Notes: generated by a model from the sequence alone, not told the origin. A DNA stretch of 64,000 nt from Stenotrophomonas ginsengisoli (GCF_001431485.1 NZ_LDJM01000045.1:21122-85121), one strand, 5' to 3'; shown: positions 38,731 to 48,903, counted from the first letter of the stretch. A program made the numbers and translations.

Positions 38731-41103
38731 ATGTCCAATACCCTGCTCGTCCGCCGCGTCGCCGTCCTTGGCGCAGGCGTCATGGGGGCACAGATTGCCG
38801 CCCACCTCACCAACGCCGGCGTGGACACCGTGCTGTTCGACCTTGCCGCCAAGGAAGGCCCGGCCGATGGCATCGTGCTCAAGGCCATTGCCAACCTGGC
38901 CAAGCTGAGCCCTGCCCCGCTGGCCTCCAAGTCCCTGACCGGCGCGATCACCGCGGCCAACTACGACACCGGCCTGGAACAGCTGCGCGACTGCGACCTG
39001 ATCATCGAGGCCATCGCCGAGCGCATGGACTGGAAGCAGGACCTGTACAAGAAGATCGCCCCGTTCGTGAAGGACACCGCGGTGCTGGCCTCCAACACCT
39101 CTGGCCTGGGCATCAACAAGCTGGCCGACGTGCTGCCCGAGCAGCTGCGCCACCGCTTCTGCGGCGTGCACTTCTTCAACCCGCCGCGCTACATGCACCT
39201 GGCCGAGCTGATCCCGGCCAACAGCACCGACAAGGCCGTGCTGGAAGGCCTGGAAACCTTCCTGGTGACCAACCTGGGCAAGGGTGTGGTGTATGCAAAG
39301 GACACCCCGAACTTCATCGGCAACCGCATCGGCGTGTTCTCCATTCTGTCCACCATCTTCCACACCCAGCAGTTCGGCCTGGGCTTTGATGAGGTGGACG
39401 GCCTGACCGGCCCGCTGATCGGCCGCGCCAAGTCGGCCACCTACCGCACCTCGGATGTGGTCGGCCTGGACACCATGGCCCACGTGATCAAGACCATGGG
39501 CGACACCCTGCCCAATGACCCGTGGCATGCCTTCTTCAAGTCGCCGGCCTGGCTGGACGGCCTGATCGCCAAGGGCGCCCTGGGCCAGAAGACCCGCGCC
39601 GGCATCTTCCGCAAGGTCGGCAAGGACATCATGGTCCTGGATGTGGACAAGCAGGATTACCGCCTCTCCGACCGCGCCGCCGCGACCGAAGTGGTCGAGA
39701 TCCTGAAGATCAAGAACCCGGCTGAAAAGTTTGCCCAGCTGCGCGCCAGCAACCATCCTCAGGCACAGTTCCTGTGGGCCCTGTTCCGCGACCTGTTCCA
39801 TTACAGCGCCTACCACCTGGCCGACATTGCCGACACCGCCCGCGATGTCGACTTCGCCATCCGCTGGGGCTACGGCTGGAAGCTCGGCCCGTTCGAGACC
39901 TGGCAGGCCGCCGGCTGGCAGCAGGTCGCCGGCTGGATTGCCGAGGACATTGCCGCCGGCAAGGCCATGGTCAATGTGCCGCTGCCGGCCTGGGTGCTGG
40001 ACGGCCGTGACGGCGTGCATACCGCTGAAGGAAGCTACAACCCGTCCACCAATGCGATCACCCCGCGCTCGGATCTGGCCGTGTACGGCCGCCAGCGCTT
40101 CCCCGATCCGGTACTGGGCGAGCGTTTCGACGCCGGCCAGACCGTGTGGGAGAACGAGGGCGTGCGCCTGTGGACCGATGGCGACGGCGTCGGCGTGATC
40201 AGCTTCAAGACCAAGATGAACACCGTGTCGGACCACGTCCTGAACGGCATCCAGGAAGCGATCGGCCTGGCCGAGAAGCAGTTCAAGGCGGTGGTGATAT
40301 GGCAGAACGGCGAGCCGTTCTCGGCCGGTGCCGACCTGGCCGGCGCCCTGGGCCTGCTCAAGGAAGGCAAGGTCGACCAGTTCGAGGAAATGGTGGCCAA
40401 CTTCCAGCGCACCAGCCAGCGCATCAAGTACGCCCTGGTCCCGGTGGTGGCGGCCGTGCGCGGCCTGGCCCTGGGCGGCGGCTGCGAATTCCAGATGCAT
40501 TCGGCCAAGACCGTGGCCTCGCTGGAAAGCTACATCGGCCTGGTCGAGGCCGGCGTCGGCCTGCTGCCGGCCGGTGGCGGCCTGAAGGAAATCGCCGTGC
40601 GTGCCAGCCAGGCGGCGGGCAGCAGCGGCGACATCTTCGCCGAGCTGAAGAAGAGCTTTGAAACCGTGGCCATGGCCAAGGTCTCCAACTCGGCGGTCAA
40701 TGCCAAGGAACTGGGCCTGATGCGCGCCGGCGACAAGGTCGTGTTCAACGCCTTCGAACTGCTGCACATCGCCAAGGCCGAAGCCATTGGCCTGGCCGAG
40801 GGCGGCTACCGTCCGCCGCTGCCGGCACGCAGCATCCGCGTGGCCGGTGACGTGGGCATCGCCACCTTCAAGATGATGCTGGTCAACATGCTCGAAGGCT
40901 ATTTCGTCAGCCCCTACGACTACGAGATTGCCGAGCGCATCGCCACCGTGGTCTGCGGCGGCAAGCTCGACCGCAATGCGGTGGTCGACGAGCAGTGGCT
41001 GCTGGACCTGGAGCGCAAGCACTTTGTCGAGCTGGCCCAGCAGGAAAAGACCCAGGCCCGTATTGCCCACATGCTCAGCACCGGCAAGCCGCTGCGCAAC
41101 TGA
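38731..41103 (+). CDS. Beta-oxidation multienzyme: 3-hydroxyacyl-CoA dehydrogenase then enoyl-CoA hydratase (FadN-like order)
   Basis: The 790-residue protein has the dehydrogenase first (VAVLGAGVMGAQIAAHLTNAG, then HFFNPPRYMHLAEL and NRIGVFSI) and the enoyl-CoA hydratase second (about residue 480 on: GEPFSAGADLAG, RGLALGGGCEFQMH, GVGLLPAGGGLKE). This is the reverse of E. coli FadB and matches the FadN/FadJ-like type of Bacillus and some gammaproteobacteria. It forms trans-2-enoyl-CoA hydration and 3-hydroxyacyl-CoA oxidation. It lies 46 bp downstream of the PsrA-like gene and 78 bp before fadA. Confidence 0.93.
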   Translation: MSNTLLVRRVAVLGAGVMGAQIAAHLTNAGVDTVLFDLAAKEGPADGIVLKAIANLAKLSPAPLASKSLTGAITAANYDTGLEQLRDCDLIIEAIAERMDWKQDLYKKIAPFVKDTAVLASNTSGLGINKLADVLPEQLRHRFCGVHFFNPPRYMHLAELIPANSTDKAVLEGLETFLVTNLGKGVVYAKDTPNFIGNRIGVFSILSTIFHTQQFGLGFDEVDGLTGPLIGRAKSATYRTSDVVGLDTMAHVIKTMGDTLPNDPWHAFFKSPAWLDGLIAKGALGQKTRAGIFRKVGKDIMVLDVDKQDYRLSDRAAATEVVEILKIKNPAEKFAQLRASNHPQAQFLWALFRDLFHYSAYHLADIADTARDVDFAIRWGYGWKLGPFETWQAAGWQQVAGWIAEDIAAGKAMVNVPLPAWVLDGRDGVHTAEGSYNPSTNAITPRSDLAVYGRQRFPDPVLGERFDAGQTVWENEGVRLWTDGDGVGVISFKTKMNTVSDHVLNGIQEAIGLAEKQFKAVVIWQNGEPFSAGADLAGALGLLKEGKVDQFEEMVANFQRTSQRIKYALVPVVAAVRGLALGGGCEFQMHSAKTVASLESYIGLVEAGVGLLPAGGGLKEIAVRASQAAGSSGDIFAELKKSFETVAMAKVSNSAVNAKELGLMRAGDKVVFNAFELLHIAKAEAIGLAEGGYRPPLPARSIRVAGDVGIATFKMMLVNMLEGYFVSPYDYEIAERIATVVCGGKLDRNAVVDEQWLLDLERKHFVELAQQEKTQARIAHMLSTGKPLRN

Positions 41104-41181
41104 GTGCGGCCAGAGCAGGCGGCCACCCCGGTGGCCGCCCTCCCCGCCCACTGACCGCACCCTTTTGAAGAGATCCAAACC

Positions 41182-42387
41182 ATGAGCAAGCAAATCCAGG
41201 ACGCCTACATCGTCGCCGCCACCCGTACCCCGGTCGGCAAGGCCCCCAAGGGCATGTTCCGCAACACCCGCCCCGATGACATGCTGGCCCACGTGCTCAA
41301 GAGCGTGGTGGCCCAGGCCCCGGGCATCGATGTCAACCGCATCGATGACGCGATCATCGGCTGCGCCATGCCCGAGGGCGAGCAGGGCATGAACGTGGCC
41401 CGCATCGGCACCCTGCTGGCCGGCCTGCCCAACACCGTGGCCGCACAGACCATCAACCGCTTCTGCTCCTCCGGCCTGCAGGCCGTGGCCCTGGCCGCTG
41501 ACCAGATCCGCCTGGGCAATGCCGACCTGATGCTGGCCGGCGGCACCGAGTCGATGTCGATGGTGCCGATGATGGGCAACAAGATCGCCATGGCCCCCAG
41601 CGTGTTCGACAACGACCACGTCGCCATTGCATACGGCATGGGCATCACCGCCGAAAAGGTCGCCCAGGAATGGAAGGTCAGCCGCGAAGACCAGGATGCC
41701 TTCGCCCTGGCCTCGCACGAGAAGGCACTGGCGGCCATTGCCAGTGGCCAGTTCCGTGACGAGATCAGCCCCTACGAGATCCTCAGCCAGCTGCCGGAGC
41801 TGGGCAGCGGCAAGATCATCACCCGCCGCCAGATCGTGGACACCGATGAAGGCCCGCGTGCCGGCTCTTCGATCGAAGGCCTGGCCAAGCTCAAGCCGGT
41901 GTTCCGCAACGGCGCCTTTGGCGGCTCGGTCACCGCCGGCAATTCCTCGCAGATGAGCGACGGCGCCGGTGCGGTGCTGCTGGCGTCGGAGCAGGCAATC
42001 AAGGATTACGGCCTGACCCCACTGGCCCGTTTCGTCAGCTTCTCCGTGGCCGGCGTGCGCCCGGAAGTGATGGGCATCGGCCCGATCGAGGCGATCCCGA
42101 AGGCGCTCAAGCAGGCCGGCCTGAGCCAGGACCAGCTGGACTGGATCGAGCTCAACGAAGCCTTCGCCGCCCAGGCCCTGGCCGTGATGCGCACCTGCGA
42201 GCTGGACCCGTCCAAGGTCAACCCGCTGGGCGGCGCCATTGCCCTGGGTCACCCGCTGGGTGCCACCGGCGCCATCCGTACCGCCACCCTGGTCCACGGC
42301 CTGCGCCGCACCCAGCAGAAGTACGGCATGGTGACCATGTGCATCGGCACCGGCATGGGCGCAGCGGGCATCTTCGAAGCCCTGTAA
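41182..42387 (+). CDS. fadA: Acetyl-CoA C-acyltransferase (3-ketoacyl-CoA thiolase)
   Basis: The thiolase completes each beta-oxidation round, releasing acetyl-CoA. The nucleophile Cys is in NRFCSSGLQAVA, the His in NEAFAAQALAV... continues to GGAIALGHPLGATGAI, and the second Cys in CIGTGMGAAGIFE. Its 401 residues are typical. It follows the FadN-like gene on the same strand, so a two-gene fad operon is likely under PsrA-type control. A strong terminator ends it. Confidence 0.95.
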   Translation: MSKQIQDAYIVAATRTPVGKAPKGMFRNTRPDDMLAHVLKSVVAQAPGIDVNRIDDAIIGCAMPEGEQGMNVARIGTLLAGLPNTVAAQTINRFCSSGLQAVALAADQIRLGNADLMLAGGTESMSMVPMMGNKIAMAPSVFDNDHVAIAYGMGITAEKVAQEWKVSREDQDAFALASHEKALAAIASGQFRDEISPYEILSQLPELGSGKIITRRQIVDTDEGPRAGSSIEGLAKLKPVFRNGAFGGSVTAGNSSQMSDGAGAVLLASEQAIKDYGLTPLARFVSFSVAGVRPEVMGIGPIEAIPKALKQAGLSQDQLDWIELNEAFAAQALAVMRTCELDPSKVNPLGGAIALGHPLGATGAIRTATLVHGLRRTQQKYGMVTMCIGTGMGAAGIFEAL

Positions 42388-42460
42388 ACCGCCATGGGCA
42401 ACGGCAGCCATGCGCTGCTGCTGCCCGCAGCGCCGCGCCGGACACGCCACACACACAAAC

Positions 42461-42488
42461 AAAAAGGAGGCCGCAAGGCCTCCTTTTT
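42461..42488. terminator. Bidirectional terminator after fadA
   Basis: AAAAAGGAGGCC and GGCCTCCTTTTT form a 12-bp stem with GCAA loop, with A and T runs on both sides. It separates fadA from the convergent dehydratase gene. Confidence 0.9.
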
Positions 42489-42515
42489 GTTGGTGCAGAC
42501 TACCGGCTGCAAGGA

Positions 42516-44429
42516 TCAGGGCTTGCGCTGAACCTCGCGCGCGGCAAACGGCAGCACCTTGCGCTCGGCAGGCGACCGGTCGGCCGGCACCGCCGTACAC
42601 CGGTAGTCAGGCACCAGCAGCTCCAGCAGGCTGGCCAGACGCACCAAGTCGTACTGACGGCAGGCCTCACGCATCTGGGTCAGGGCCTGCTGCATCGGCT
42701 CATGGGCAAACCCACGCACGTTGGTTTCCAGCACCTTGGGATGCGCGGTGGGCGTGTTGTGCTCATCGGCGTAGTACAGGGTCTCGTGCAACTTCTCGCC
42801 AGGACGCAGGCCGGAGAAAACGATCTGGATGTCGCGGCCGGGTACCCGCCCGGCCAGACGGATCATCTGCTCGGCCAGCTTCACGATCGGCACCGGCTGC
42901 CCCATGTCCAGGGTATAGACCGCGCCCTTGGTGGAGGACGATACCGCCTGCAGAATCAATAGACAGGCCTCGGGAATGGTCATGAAATAACGGGTGACCT
43001 GCGGATCGGTGACCGTGACCGGGCCACCGGCGGCAATCTGCTGCTTGAACAGCGGCACCACACTGCCCGCCGAACCCAGTACGTTGCCGAAACGCACGGT
43101 GACAAAACGCGTACGCGACTGCTGGCGATCCAACGCCTGGCAAACCATCTCCGCCGCACGCTTGCTCGCCCCCAGTGCGTTGATCGGATTGACAGCCTTG
43201 TCGGTGGAGATCAACACGAACTGACGCACGCCGGCAGCAACCGCGGCCTCGGCCACAGTCTGGCTGGCCAATACGTTGTTGCGCACCGCCTCGCGCAACT
43301 GCGCCTCCAGCACCGGCACATGCTTGTAGGCTGCCGCATGGAAGACAGCATCCACCGACGCCAGACCGAGGGCATGGCGCATCACTGCCGGATCGCCGCA
43401 ATCACCCAGCACTGCCACCAGCTCGACGCCGGGGAAACTGCGCCGCAGCTCGGTCTCGACGGTGGACAACAGCAGTTCACTGATCTCCACCAGCACCAGA
43501 CGCGACACACCATGGCGCGCACACTGGCGGCACAGCTCCGAGCCGATCGAGCCGCCCGCACCGGTGACCAGCACCGAGCGCTGGCCAAGCCAGTGCCGGA
43601 TCAGCGCCCAGTCCGGCTGCACCGGCTGCCGGCCGAGCAGGTCTTCCAGCGACACTTCCTTCAGCGCCATGCCGCGGCCGGCCAGCACATCATCCACACT
43701 CGGCGCGACGCGGTATGGCAATCCCGCAGACTCACACAAACCAACCACGCGTTGCAGGCCCGCCGCATCCAGGCTCGGGATGGCAATCACCAGCAGCTTG
43801 GCGGCGGTCTCCCGGGCCACTTCAGGCACATCATCCAAGGTTCCCAGGACGGAAAGCCCCAGCAATTTGGCCCCTTTCAGGTGCGCCGCGTCATCAAGCA
43901 GACCGATCGGCTCGTACTGACCGGAGCGGCGCAGGTCACGGATCAGGTTGGCCGCGGTGTCACCAGCGCCAAGGATCAAGACACGACGCATGGCACCGTC
44001 ATTGCGTATCGAACGGTAATCACTCCAGGCCCGGTACAACAGACGCGGCATGCCTAGAAAGGCAGCCAGCACAATCGGATAGAAAGCCAGAACCGACAAG
44101 GGCACACCGGCCAGGCGATTGAAGGCCAGCGCCAGCACAATGGCGGCCACGCCCAGGAAGCAGGCACGGAAAATATTGCCCAGGTCGGTCACGCTGGCAA
44201 AACGCCAGACGCCTTTGTACAACCCCACCCACCAGAACACCAGGCCCTGCAACAGAACCACACAGGCCGTAGTCCACCCGAACAGCGGCAGAGCGGGCGG
44301 GTCATCCAGAATGGCGTATCGGGCAAGGTGCAGAACCTGCCATGCCGACCAGACCATCACCAGATCATGGGCGATGACGGCCAGACGGGGAATATGGGCC
44401 ACCGCATCCTGCCAGTGCCGACTACTCAT
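42516..44429 (-). CDS. Membrane-bound UDP-sugar 4,6-dehydratase/epimerase (WbpM/CapD/PglF family)
   Basis: The protein has 637 residues. Four N-terminal transmembrane segments (for example WTTACVVLLQGLVFWWVGLY) precede an unusual Rossmann domain (RRVLILGAGDTAANLIRDL) and a SDR domain (VLVTGAGGSIGSELCRQ, AAYKHVPVLE, STDKAVNPINALGASKRAAE). This layout is that of WbpM, CapD and PglF, which make UDP-4-keto-6-deoxy-GlcNAc for O-antigen or capsule. The start follows GGAGAGG and overlaps the preceding transferase gene by eight bases. It is convergent with fadA. Confidence 0.92.
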   Translation of the reverse strand: MSSRHWQDAVAHIPRLAVIAHDLVMVWSAWQVLHLARYAILDDPPALPLFGWTTACVVLLQGLVFWWVGLYKGVWRFASVTDLGNIFRACFLGVAAIVLALAFNRLAGVPLSVLAFYPIVLAAFLGMPRLLYRAWSDYRSIRNDGAMRRVLILGAGDTAANLIRDLRRSGQYEPIGLLDDAAHLKGAKLLGLSVLGTLDDVPEVARETAAKLLVIAIPSLDAAGLQRVVGLCESAGLPYRVAPSVDDVLAGRGMALKEVSLEDLLGRQPVQPDWALIRHWLGQRSVLVTGAGGSIGSELCRQCARHGVSRLVLVEISELLLSTVETELRRSFPGVELVAVLGDCGDPAVMRHALGLASVDAVFHAAAYKHVPVLEAQLREAVRNNVLASQTVAEAAVAAGVRQFVLISTDKAVNPINALGASKRAAEMVCQALDRQQSRTRFVTVRFGNVLGSAGSVVPLFKQQIAAGGPVTVTDPQVTRYFMTIPEACLLILQAVSSSTKGAVYTLDMGQPVPIVKLAEQMIRLAGRVPGRDIQIVFSGLRPGEKLHETLYYADEHNTPTAHPKVLETNVRGFAHEPMQQALTQMREACRQYDLVRLASLLELLVPDYRCTAVPADRSPAERKVLPFAAREVQRKP

Positions 44430-45420
44430 TGCCTCTCCTTTGGCTGGTGGCAATCAACATCGATCGACGCCACCCCCAGATCATACCGGCCAACGACCAC
44501 AACAGGACTGAAAGCAACAGCGTCCAGGCCGTATCCATGCCACTACCCTTCAGTGCCAGAACACCACATACCAACGTGACCAGGCCATAACCCAGAGTCA
44601 CGGCAGCATGCCCGGCACCGCATTTGATGTACCACTGGTACAGATGCTCGGTATGCGCCTGCATCCAACGGTCCCCTCGGCATATTCTGACCAACAAAGT
44701 GAATCCGGCATCAACAAGGAAGACACTCATCGGCCACAGCACCATGATCGGTGCAACACCTTGCCCCCGGCGCACCACGAGGATGGCCAGCAGTGCCATC
44801 AACAGACCCAGTGCCCCGCTACCCACATCGCCAAGGAAAATACGCGCGCGCGGGAAGTTGAACGGCAGGAAGGCCAGACAGGCCAAGGCCACCAGCCAGG
44901 CGGCAGGCGCCAGATCCGCAGGCAGCCAGATGGCCATGAACATGGCAACCAACGCGGCCTGACTCACGGCCAGGCCATTGATGCCATCCATGAAATTCCA
45001 GATATTGATCAGCCCTACTGTCAATGCGAAAGCCAGCAACGACCATAGCGGGCCACCGCCATCGCGCCAGACCAGCCCCGCCAACAGGACGCCGGCCAGC
45101 ATATGCACCAACAGGCGATGGATTGCAGGCAGGGGGCGGTGATCATCCCACCAGCCAATGCCGGCCACCAAGGCCAGGGCCAGGGCAGACACCAGCAGCT
45201 CCACCCGCCAGGCCGGCAGCATCAGCGCCGCCGCACCAGCGGCAAGCAACAGCGCGGCCACCACCCCGGCTCCACCGCCACGCGGCGTGGCTACCTGATG
45301 GCTGCGACGCTCACCCGGTTGATCCAGCAGCTGCCGTTTGCGCGCGTACTGCAAGGCCAGCCAGCAGCACAACAGCGCCAACATGAAAAAGGCCAGCAGG
45401 CTCCCTCCCGCTTGCAGCAT
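44422..45420 (-). CDS. MraY/WecA-type polyprenyl-phosphate glycosyl-1-phosphate transferase
   Basis: The integral membrane protein of 332 residues belongs to the GT4 family. It has about ten hydrophobic segments and the hallmarks WDDHRPLPA, GLINIWNFMDGINGLA and FPRARIFLGDVGSGALG. WecA-type members start O-antigen or other surface polysaccharides by moving a sugar phosphate to undecaprenyl phosphate. It is coupled to the downstream dehydratase (overlap of stop and start) and starts two bases after lapB. The start MLQAGGSLLAFFML is preferred over an upstream frame that lies inside lapB. Confidence 0.92.
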   Translation of the reverse strand: MLQAGGSLLAFFMLALLCCWLALQYARKRQLLDQPGERRSHQVATPRGGGAGVVAALLLAAGAAALMLPAWRVELLVSALALALVAGIGWWDDHRPLPAIHRLLVHMLAGVLLAGLVWRDGGGPLWSLLAFALTVGLINIWNFMDGINGLAVSQAALVAMFMAIWLPADLAPAAWLVALACLAFLPFNFPRARIFLGDVGSGALGLLMALLAILVVRRGQGVAPIMVLWPMSVFLVDAGFTLLVRICRGDRWMQAHTEHLYQWYIKCGAGHAAVTLGYGLVTLVCGVLALKGSGMDTAWTLLLSVLLWSLAGMIWGWRRSMLIATSQRRGNE

Positions 45421-45422
45421 GT

Positions 45423-46601
45423 TCACAGCACCGCGAAATTGGCCAGGGGCTTGACCGAACCCCATTCCTTGCAGCTGGGGCAATGCCAGTGATGGGTGCG
45501 CGCACCAAAGCCACACTTGGTGCAACGGTAAGCCGGGTTGCGCACCAGCAACTGGTCGGTGATGTGTTTGAGGTCCTGCAAGGTGGCCACCGGATCGGCG
45601 CCTTCGGCCAGGGTCAGGTCAATCAAGGCCGATTCACCACGTACCGACGGGCGATCCTTGAGCTGACGCCCCAGATAGGCACGTGCCGGGCCAATGCCCT
45701 CCTGGGCTTCCATCAACTGGGTCAGGGCCAGTACCGGGGCGATGCCACGGTAGTGCTCGGTCATCTCGGCCAGGAAGGCACGCGCACCGGCAATGTCGCC
45801 CACCGCACGGTAATTTTTCATCAGCTGCGGCAGGATTTCCGGCAGGTAATCCGGGTCATTGCGCGCGGCCCGCTCGAAGGCGCGCACGGCGGCCTCGTCA
45901 TTGCCGAAATCGCTTTCCAGACGGCCCTCGATGATGCCGGCGCGCACGCTCATGGCATCGGCCTGGTTGGCCCGGGCAATCGCCTCGCGAGCCAGGTCCA
46001 GGCGCCCGGTGGCGCGATGACGCTCGGCCAGTTCGCATTGAAACTGGGCAATCAGCTTGCCCATCGGCTCACCGGTGACTTCCTCGTACCGGTTGGCGTT
46101 GTCGATCGCTTTTTCCCAGTCACGTTCTGCCTGGTAAATGGCAATCAGATGCTTCAAGGCTGCCGGAGCACGCTGGTCGATCCGGGCCAGATCGGTGAAC
46201 ACGGTTTCCGCACGATCCAGCAGGCCGGACTTCATGTAGTCCTCGCCCAGGGCCAGCAGGGACTGCACCCGCTGCGCATCGGTCAGGTCGGTGCGGTTGG
46301 CCAGGCCCTGGTGCAGACGGATCGCCCGGTCCACCTCGCCACGCCGGCGGAACAGGTGCCCTAGTGCCAGCTGGGTCTCGAAGGTTTCCTTGTCCAGCTC
46401 GGCAATGTGCAGGAACAGCTCGATCGCCTTGTCCGGCTGCTCGCCGAGCAGGTAATTCAAACCACGGAAGTAGGTGCTGGACAAGCGGCTGACCTGGCTG
46501 CTGTTGTGCCGCTCACCGCCTCGCCGGCCGATGATCCAGCCTGCCACAGCTGCCAGCGGCACAAAGAGGAAAAACCACAACCATTCAGTGATGAAGTCCA
46601 T
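45423..46601 (-). CDS. lapB: Lipopolysaccharide assembly protein B
   Basis: LapB (YciM) adjusts LPS synthesis by helping FtsH degrade LpxC. The N-terminus is a membrane anchor (WLWFFLFVPLAAVAGWIIG), the body is TPR repeats, and the C-terminus is a rubredoxin-like zinc fold (YRCTKCGFGARTHHWHCPSCKEWG), all family hallmarks. It is 392 residues. In E. coli lapA precedes it; here the 216 bp between ihfB and lapB show no LapA-like frame. Confidence 0.95.
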   Translation of the reverse strand: MDFITEWLWFFLFVPLAAVAGWIIGRRGGERHNSSQVSRLSSTYFRGLNYLLGEQPDKAIELFLHIAELDKETFETQLALGHLFRRRGEVDRAIRLHQGLANRTDLTDAQRVQSLLALGEDYMKSGLLDRAETVFTDLARIDQRAPAALKHLIAIYQAERDWEKAIDNANRYEEVTGEPMGKLIAQFQCELAERHRATGRLDLAREAIARANQADAMSVRAGIIEGRLESDFGNDEAAVRAFERAARNDPDYLPEILPQLMKNYRAVGDIAGARAFLAEMTEHYRGIAPVLALTQLMEAQEGIGPARAYLGRQLKDRPSVRGESALIDLTLAEGADPVATLQDLKHITDQLLVRNPAYRCTKCGFGARTHHWHCPSCKEWGSVKPLANFAVL

Positions 46602-46817
46602 CGCAGGTCACATGACTCGGGTATTGAGGAGGGCGACAACAGCGCACAAGGCACTGGCGCAATGATGAACCTTGCCGCATGCCACAGGAGTGATCATGCG
46701 CACGAAGCCGCAGCAAACGTGCCCGGGCACGTACACGCAACTTCAAGACAGGAGGATCCAGCGCAACAGACATGGGCCGGCCGGATGGCAGCAGGCAGTT
46801 GTCGGGGTGGACAGGGC

Positions 46818-47132
46818 TCAGTCGCGTTCACTGAGCGGAGATTCCAGCGGCACCACGTCGGTGACACGCTCACGCAGCTCCTTGCCAGGCTTGAAATGCG
46901 GTACATGCTTGCCGGGCAAAGCGACCGGATCGCCGGTCTTGGGATTGCGCCCCAGTCGTGCGGGACGGTAATGCAGGGAGAAACTGCCAAAACCGCGGAT
47001 CTCGATACGATCGCCGTCGGCCAGGGCTCCCCCCATCATCTCAAGCAATGATTTGACTGCCAGATCTACATCATCGGCTTTCAGGTGAGCCTGACGCCGC
47101 GCGAGGATTTCAATCAATTCGCTTTTGGTCAT
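46818..47132 (-). CDS. ihfB: Integration host factor subunit beta
   Basis: This small DNA-bending protein pairs with IhfA. The sequence begins [17 protein letters not shown] and carries the DNA-binding arm [29 protein letters not shown]. The 104 residues are slightly longer than E. coli IhfB because of a C-terminal tail ([15 protein letters not shown]). It lies between rpsA and lapB on the same strand, as in E. coli. Confidence 0.96.
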   Translation of the reverse strand: MTKSELIEILARRQAHLKADDVDLAVKSLLEMMGGALADGDRIEIRGFGSFSLHYRPARLGRNPKTGDPVALPGKHVPHFKPGKELRERVTDVVPLESPLSERD

Positions 47133-47163
47133 TGCACGCTCGAAGATGGGTTCTTGCGTGGAG

Positions 47164-47187
47164 ATGGCCCGGGCGGACCCGGGCCAT
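47164..47187. other. Perfect stem-loop between rpsA and ihfB
   Basis: ATGGCCCGGG and CCCGGGCCAT pair perfectly around CGGA. On the minus strand, the direction of rpsA, no T run follows; on the plus strand a T run does. It may slow or process the rpsA-ihfB transcript. Confidence 0.6.
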
Positions 47188-47214
47188 CACCTTTTTACCA
47201 CTCAGGCAGGAGGA

Positions 47215-48903
47215 TTACTCGCCCTTGCCGCCCAGCTGTGCGCGCAGCAGTGCGCCCAGGCTGGTGGTGCCGGTGGCAGCTTCGGTCGAGTTCTTGTTGA
47301 ACTCAGCCAGGGCTTCGGCGGTTTCAGCCTCGTCCTTGGCCTTGATCGACAGCTGCAGTGCGCGGCCCTTGCGGTCCATGCCCACGAACTTGGCTTCGAC
47401 CTTGTCGCCAACCTTCAGGAACTGGGTGGCATCGTCAACGCGCTCGTTGGCGATGTCACGGGCCATCACGTAGCCCTCCACGCCGTCGGCCAGCTCAATG
47501 GTTGCGCCCTTGGCGTCAACTTCCTTCACCACGCCTTCGACCTTCGAACCCTTCGGGTTGGAAGCCATGTACTGACCGAACGGGTCCTGCTCCAGCTGCT
47601 TGACGCCCAGCGAGATGCGCTCACGTTCCGGATCGACAGCCAGGACAACGGCTTCCAGGGTGTCGCCCTTCTTGTAGTTGCGCACCACGTCTTCGCCAGT
47701 GGTTGCCCAGCTGATGTCGGACAGGTGGACCAGGCCGTCGATGCCGCCGTCCAGACCGATGAAGATACCGAAATCGGTGATCGACTTGATCTGGCCGGAA
47801 ACCTTGTCACCCTTCTTGTGGATGGCAGCGAAGGTTTCCCACGGGTTGGCAGCAACCTGCTTCATGCCCAGCGAGATGCGACGACGCTCTTCATCAACGT
47901 CCAGCACCATCACTTCGACTTCGTCACCAACCTGCACAACCTTGGACGGGTTGACGTTCTTGTTGGTCCAATCCATTTCCGAAACGTGCACCAGGCCTTC
48001 GACGCCCGGCTCGATTTCGACAAATGCGCCGTAATCGGTCACGTTGGAGACCTTGCCGAAGACGCGGCTGTTGGCCGGGTAACGACGGGCAATGTTTTCC
48101 CACGGATCTTCGCCCAGCTGCTTCAGACCCAGCGAAACGCGGTTGCGCTCGCGGTCGAACTTCAGCACGCGCACGTCCAGCTCGTCGCCGACGTTGACCA
48201 CTTCGGACGGATGGCGCACGCGCTTCCATGCCATGTCGGTGATGTGCAGCAGGCCGTCGATACCGCCCAGGTCCACGAATGCGCCGTAGTCGGTCAGGTT
48301 CTTGACAACACCCTTCAGGATGGCGCCTTCGACCAGCTTGTCCATCAGTGCTTCGCGCTCTTCGGAGTGCTCGGACTCAACGACGGCACGACGCGAGACG
48401 ACAACGTTGTTGCGCTTGCGATCCAGCTTGATCAGCTTGAATTCCAGTTCCTTGCCTTCCAGGTAGGCCGGGTCACGAACCGGACGCACGTCGACCAGCG
48501 AGCCCGGCAGGAATGCGCGGACGTCCTTGATGTCGACGGTGAAACCACCCTTGACCTTGCCGCTGATGCGGCCGGTGATGGTTTCGTTCTTTTCCAGAGC
48601 TTCTTCCAGCTCGTCCCACACCATGGCGCGCTTGGCCTTCTCGCGCGACAGCACGGTTTCGCCGAAACCGTTTTCCAGCGAGTCCAGGGCGACCTTGACC
48701 TGGTCGCCTTCGGCGACGTCGATTTCGCCAGCATCGTTACGGAACTGCTCGATCGGCACGATGCCTTCGGACTTCAGGCCGGCGTTGATCACCACCACGT
48801 CGCCGCGGACGGCAACAACGGTACCGGTGACGATGGCACCCGGCTTCAGCTTGGCAAGGTTGGCCTGACTGGCTTCAAACAGTTCGGCAAAAGATTCGGT
48901 CAT
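47215..48903 (-). CDS. rpsA: 30S ribosomal protein S1
   Basis: S1 helps mRNA bind the 30S subunit. The 562 residues form six S1 (OB-fold) repeats, seen from the recurring pattern [40 protein letters not shown] and [19 protein letters not shown]. The start [16 protein letters not shown] matches homologues. It lies downstream of cmk on the same strand, the canonical order. Upstream 48904-49134 holds its leader with no other gene seen. Confidence 0.98.
   Translation of the reverse strand: MTESFAELFEASQANLAKLKPGAIVTGTVVAVRGDVVVINAGLKSEGIVPIEQFRNDAGEIDVAEGDQVKVALDSLENGFGETVLSREKAKRAMVWDELEEALEKNETITGRISGKVKGGFTVDIKDVRAFLPGSLVDVRPVRDPAYLEGKELEFKLIKLDRKRNNVVVSRRAVVESEHSEEREALMDKLVEGAILKGVVKNLTDYGAFVDLGGIDGLLHITDMAWKRVRHPSEVVNVGDELDVRVLKFDRERNRVSLGLKQLGEDPWENIARRYPANSRVFGKVSNVTDYGAFVEIEPGVEGLVHVSEMDWTNKNVNPSKVVQVGDEVEVMVLDVDEERRRISLGMKQVAANPWETFAAIHKKGDKVSGQIKSITDFGIFIGLDGGIDGLVHLSDISWATTGEDVVRNYKKGDTLEAVVLAVDPERERISLGVKQLEQDPFGQYMASNPKGSKVEGVVKEVDAKGATIELADGVEGYVMARDIANERVDDATQFLKVGDKVEAKFVGMDRKGRALQLSIKAKDEAETAEALAEFNKNSTEAATGTTSLGALLRAQLGGKGE

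Noticed and set aside
38581..42600. 1339-codon open frame antisense to the fad genes
   Set aside because: It mirrors the codon bias of the fad genes (GC in third positions), has no domain pattern and no ribosome binding site. Similar long antisense frames lie opposite guaBA (25145-28135), thrAB (12535-15870) and rne (60794-63925).
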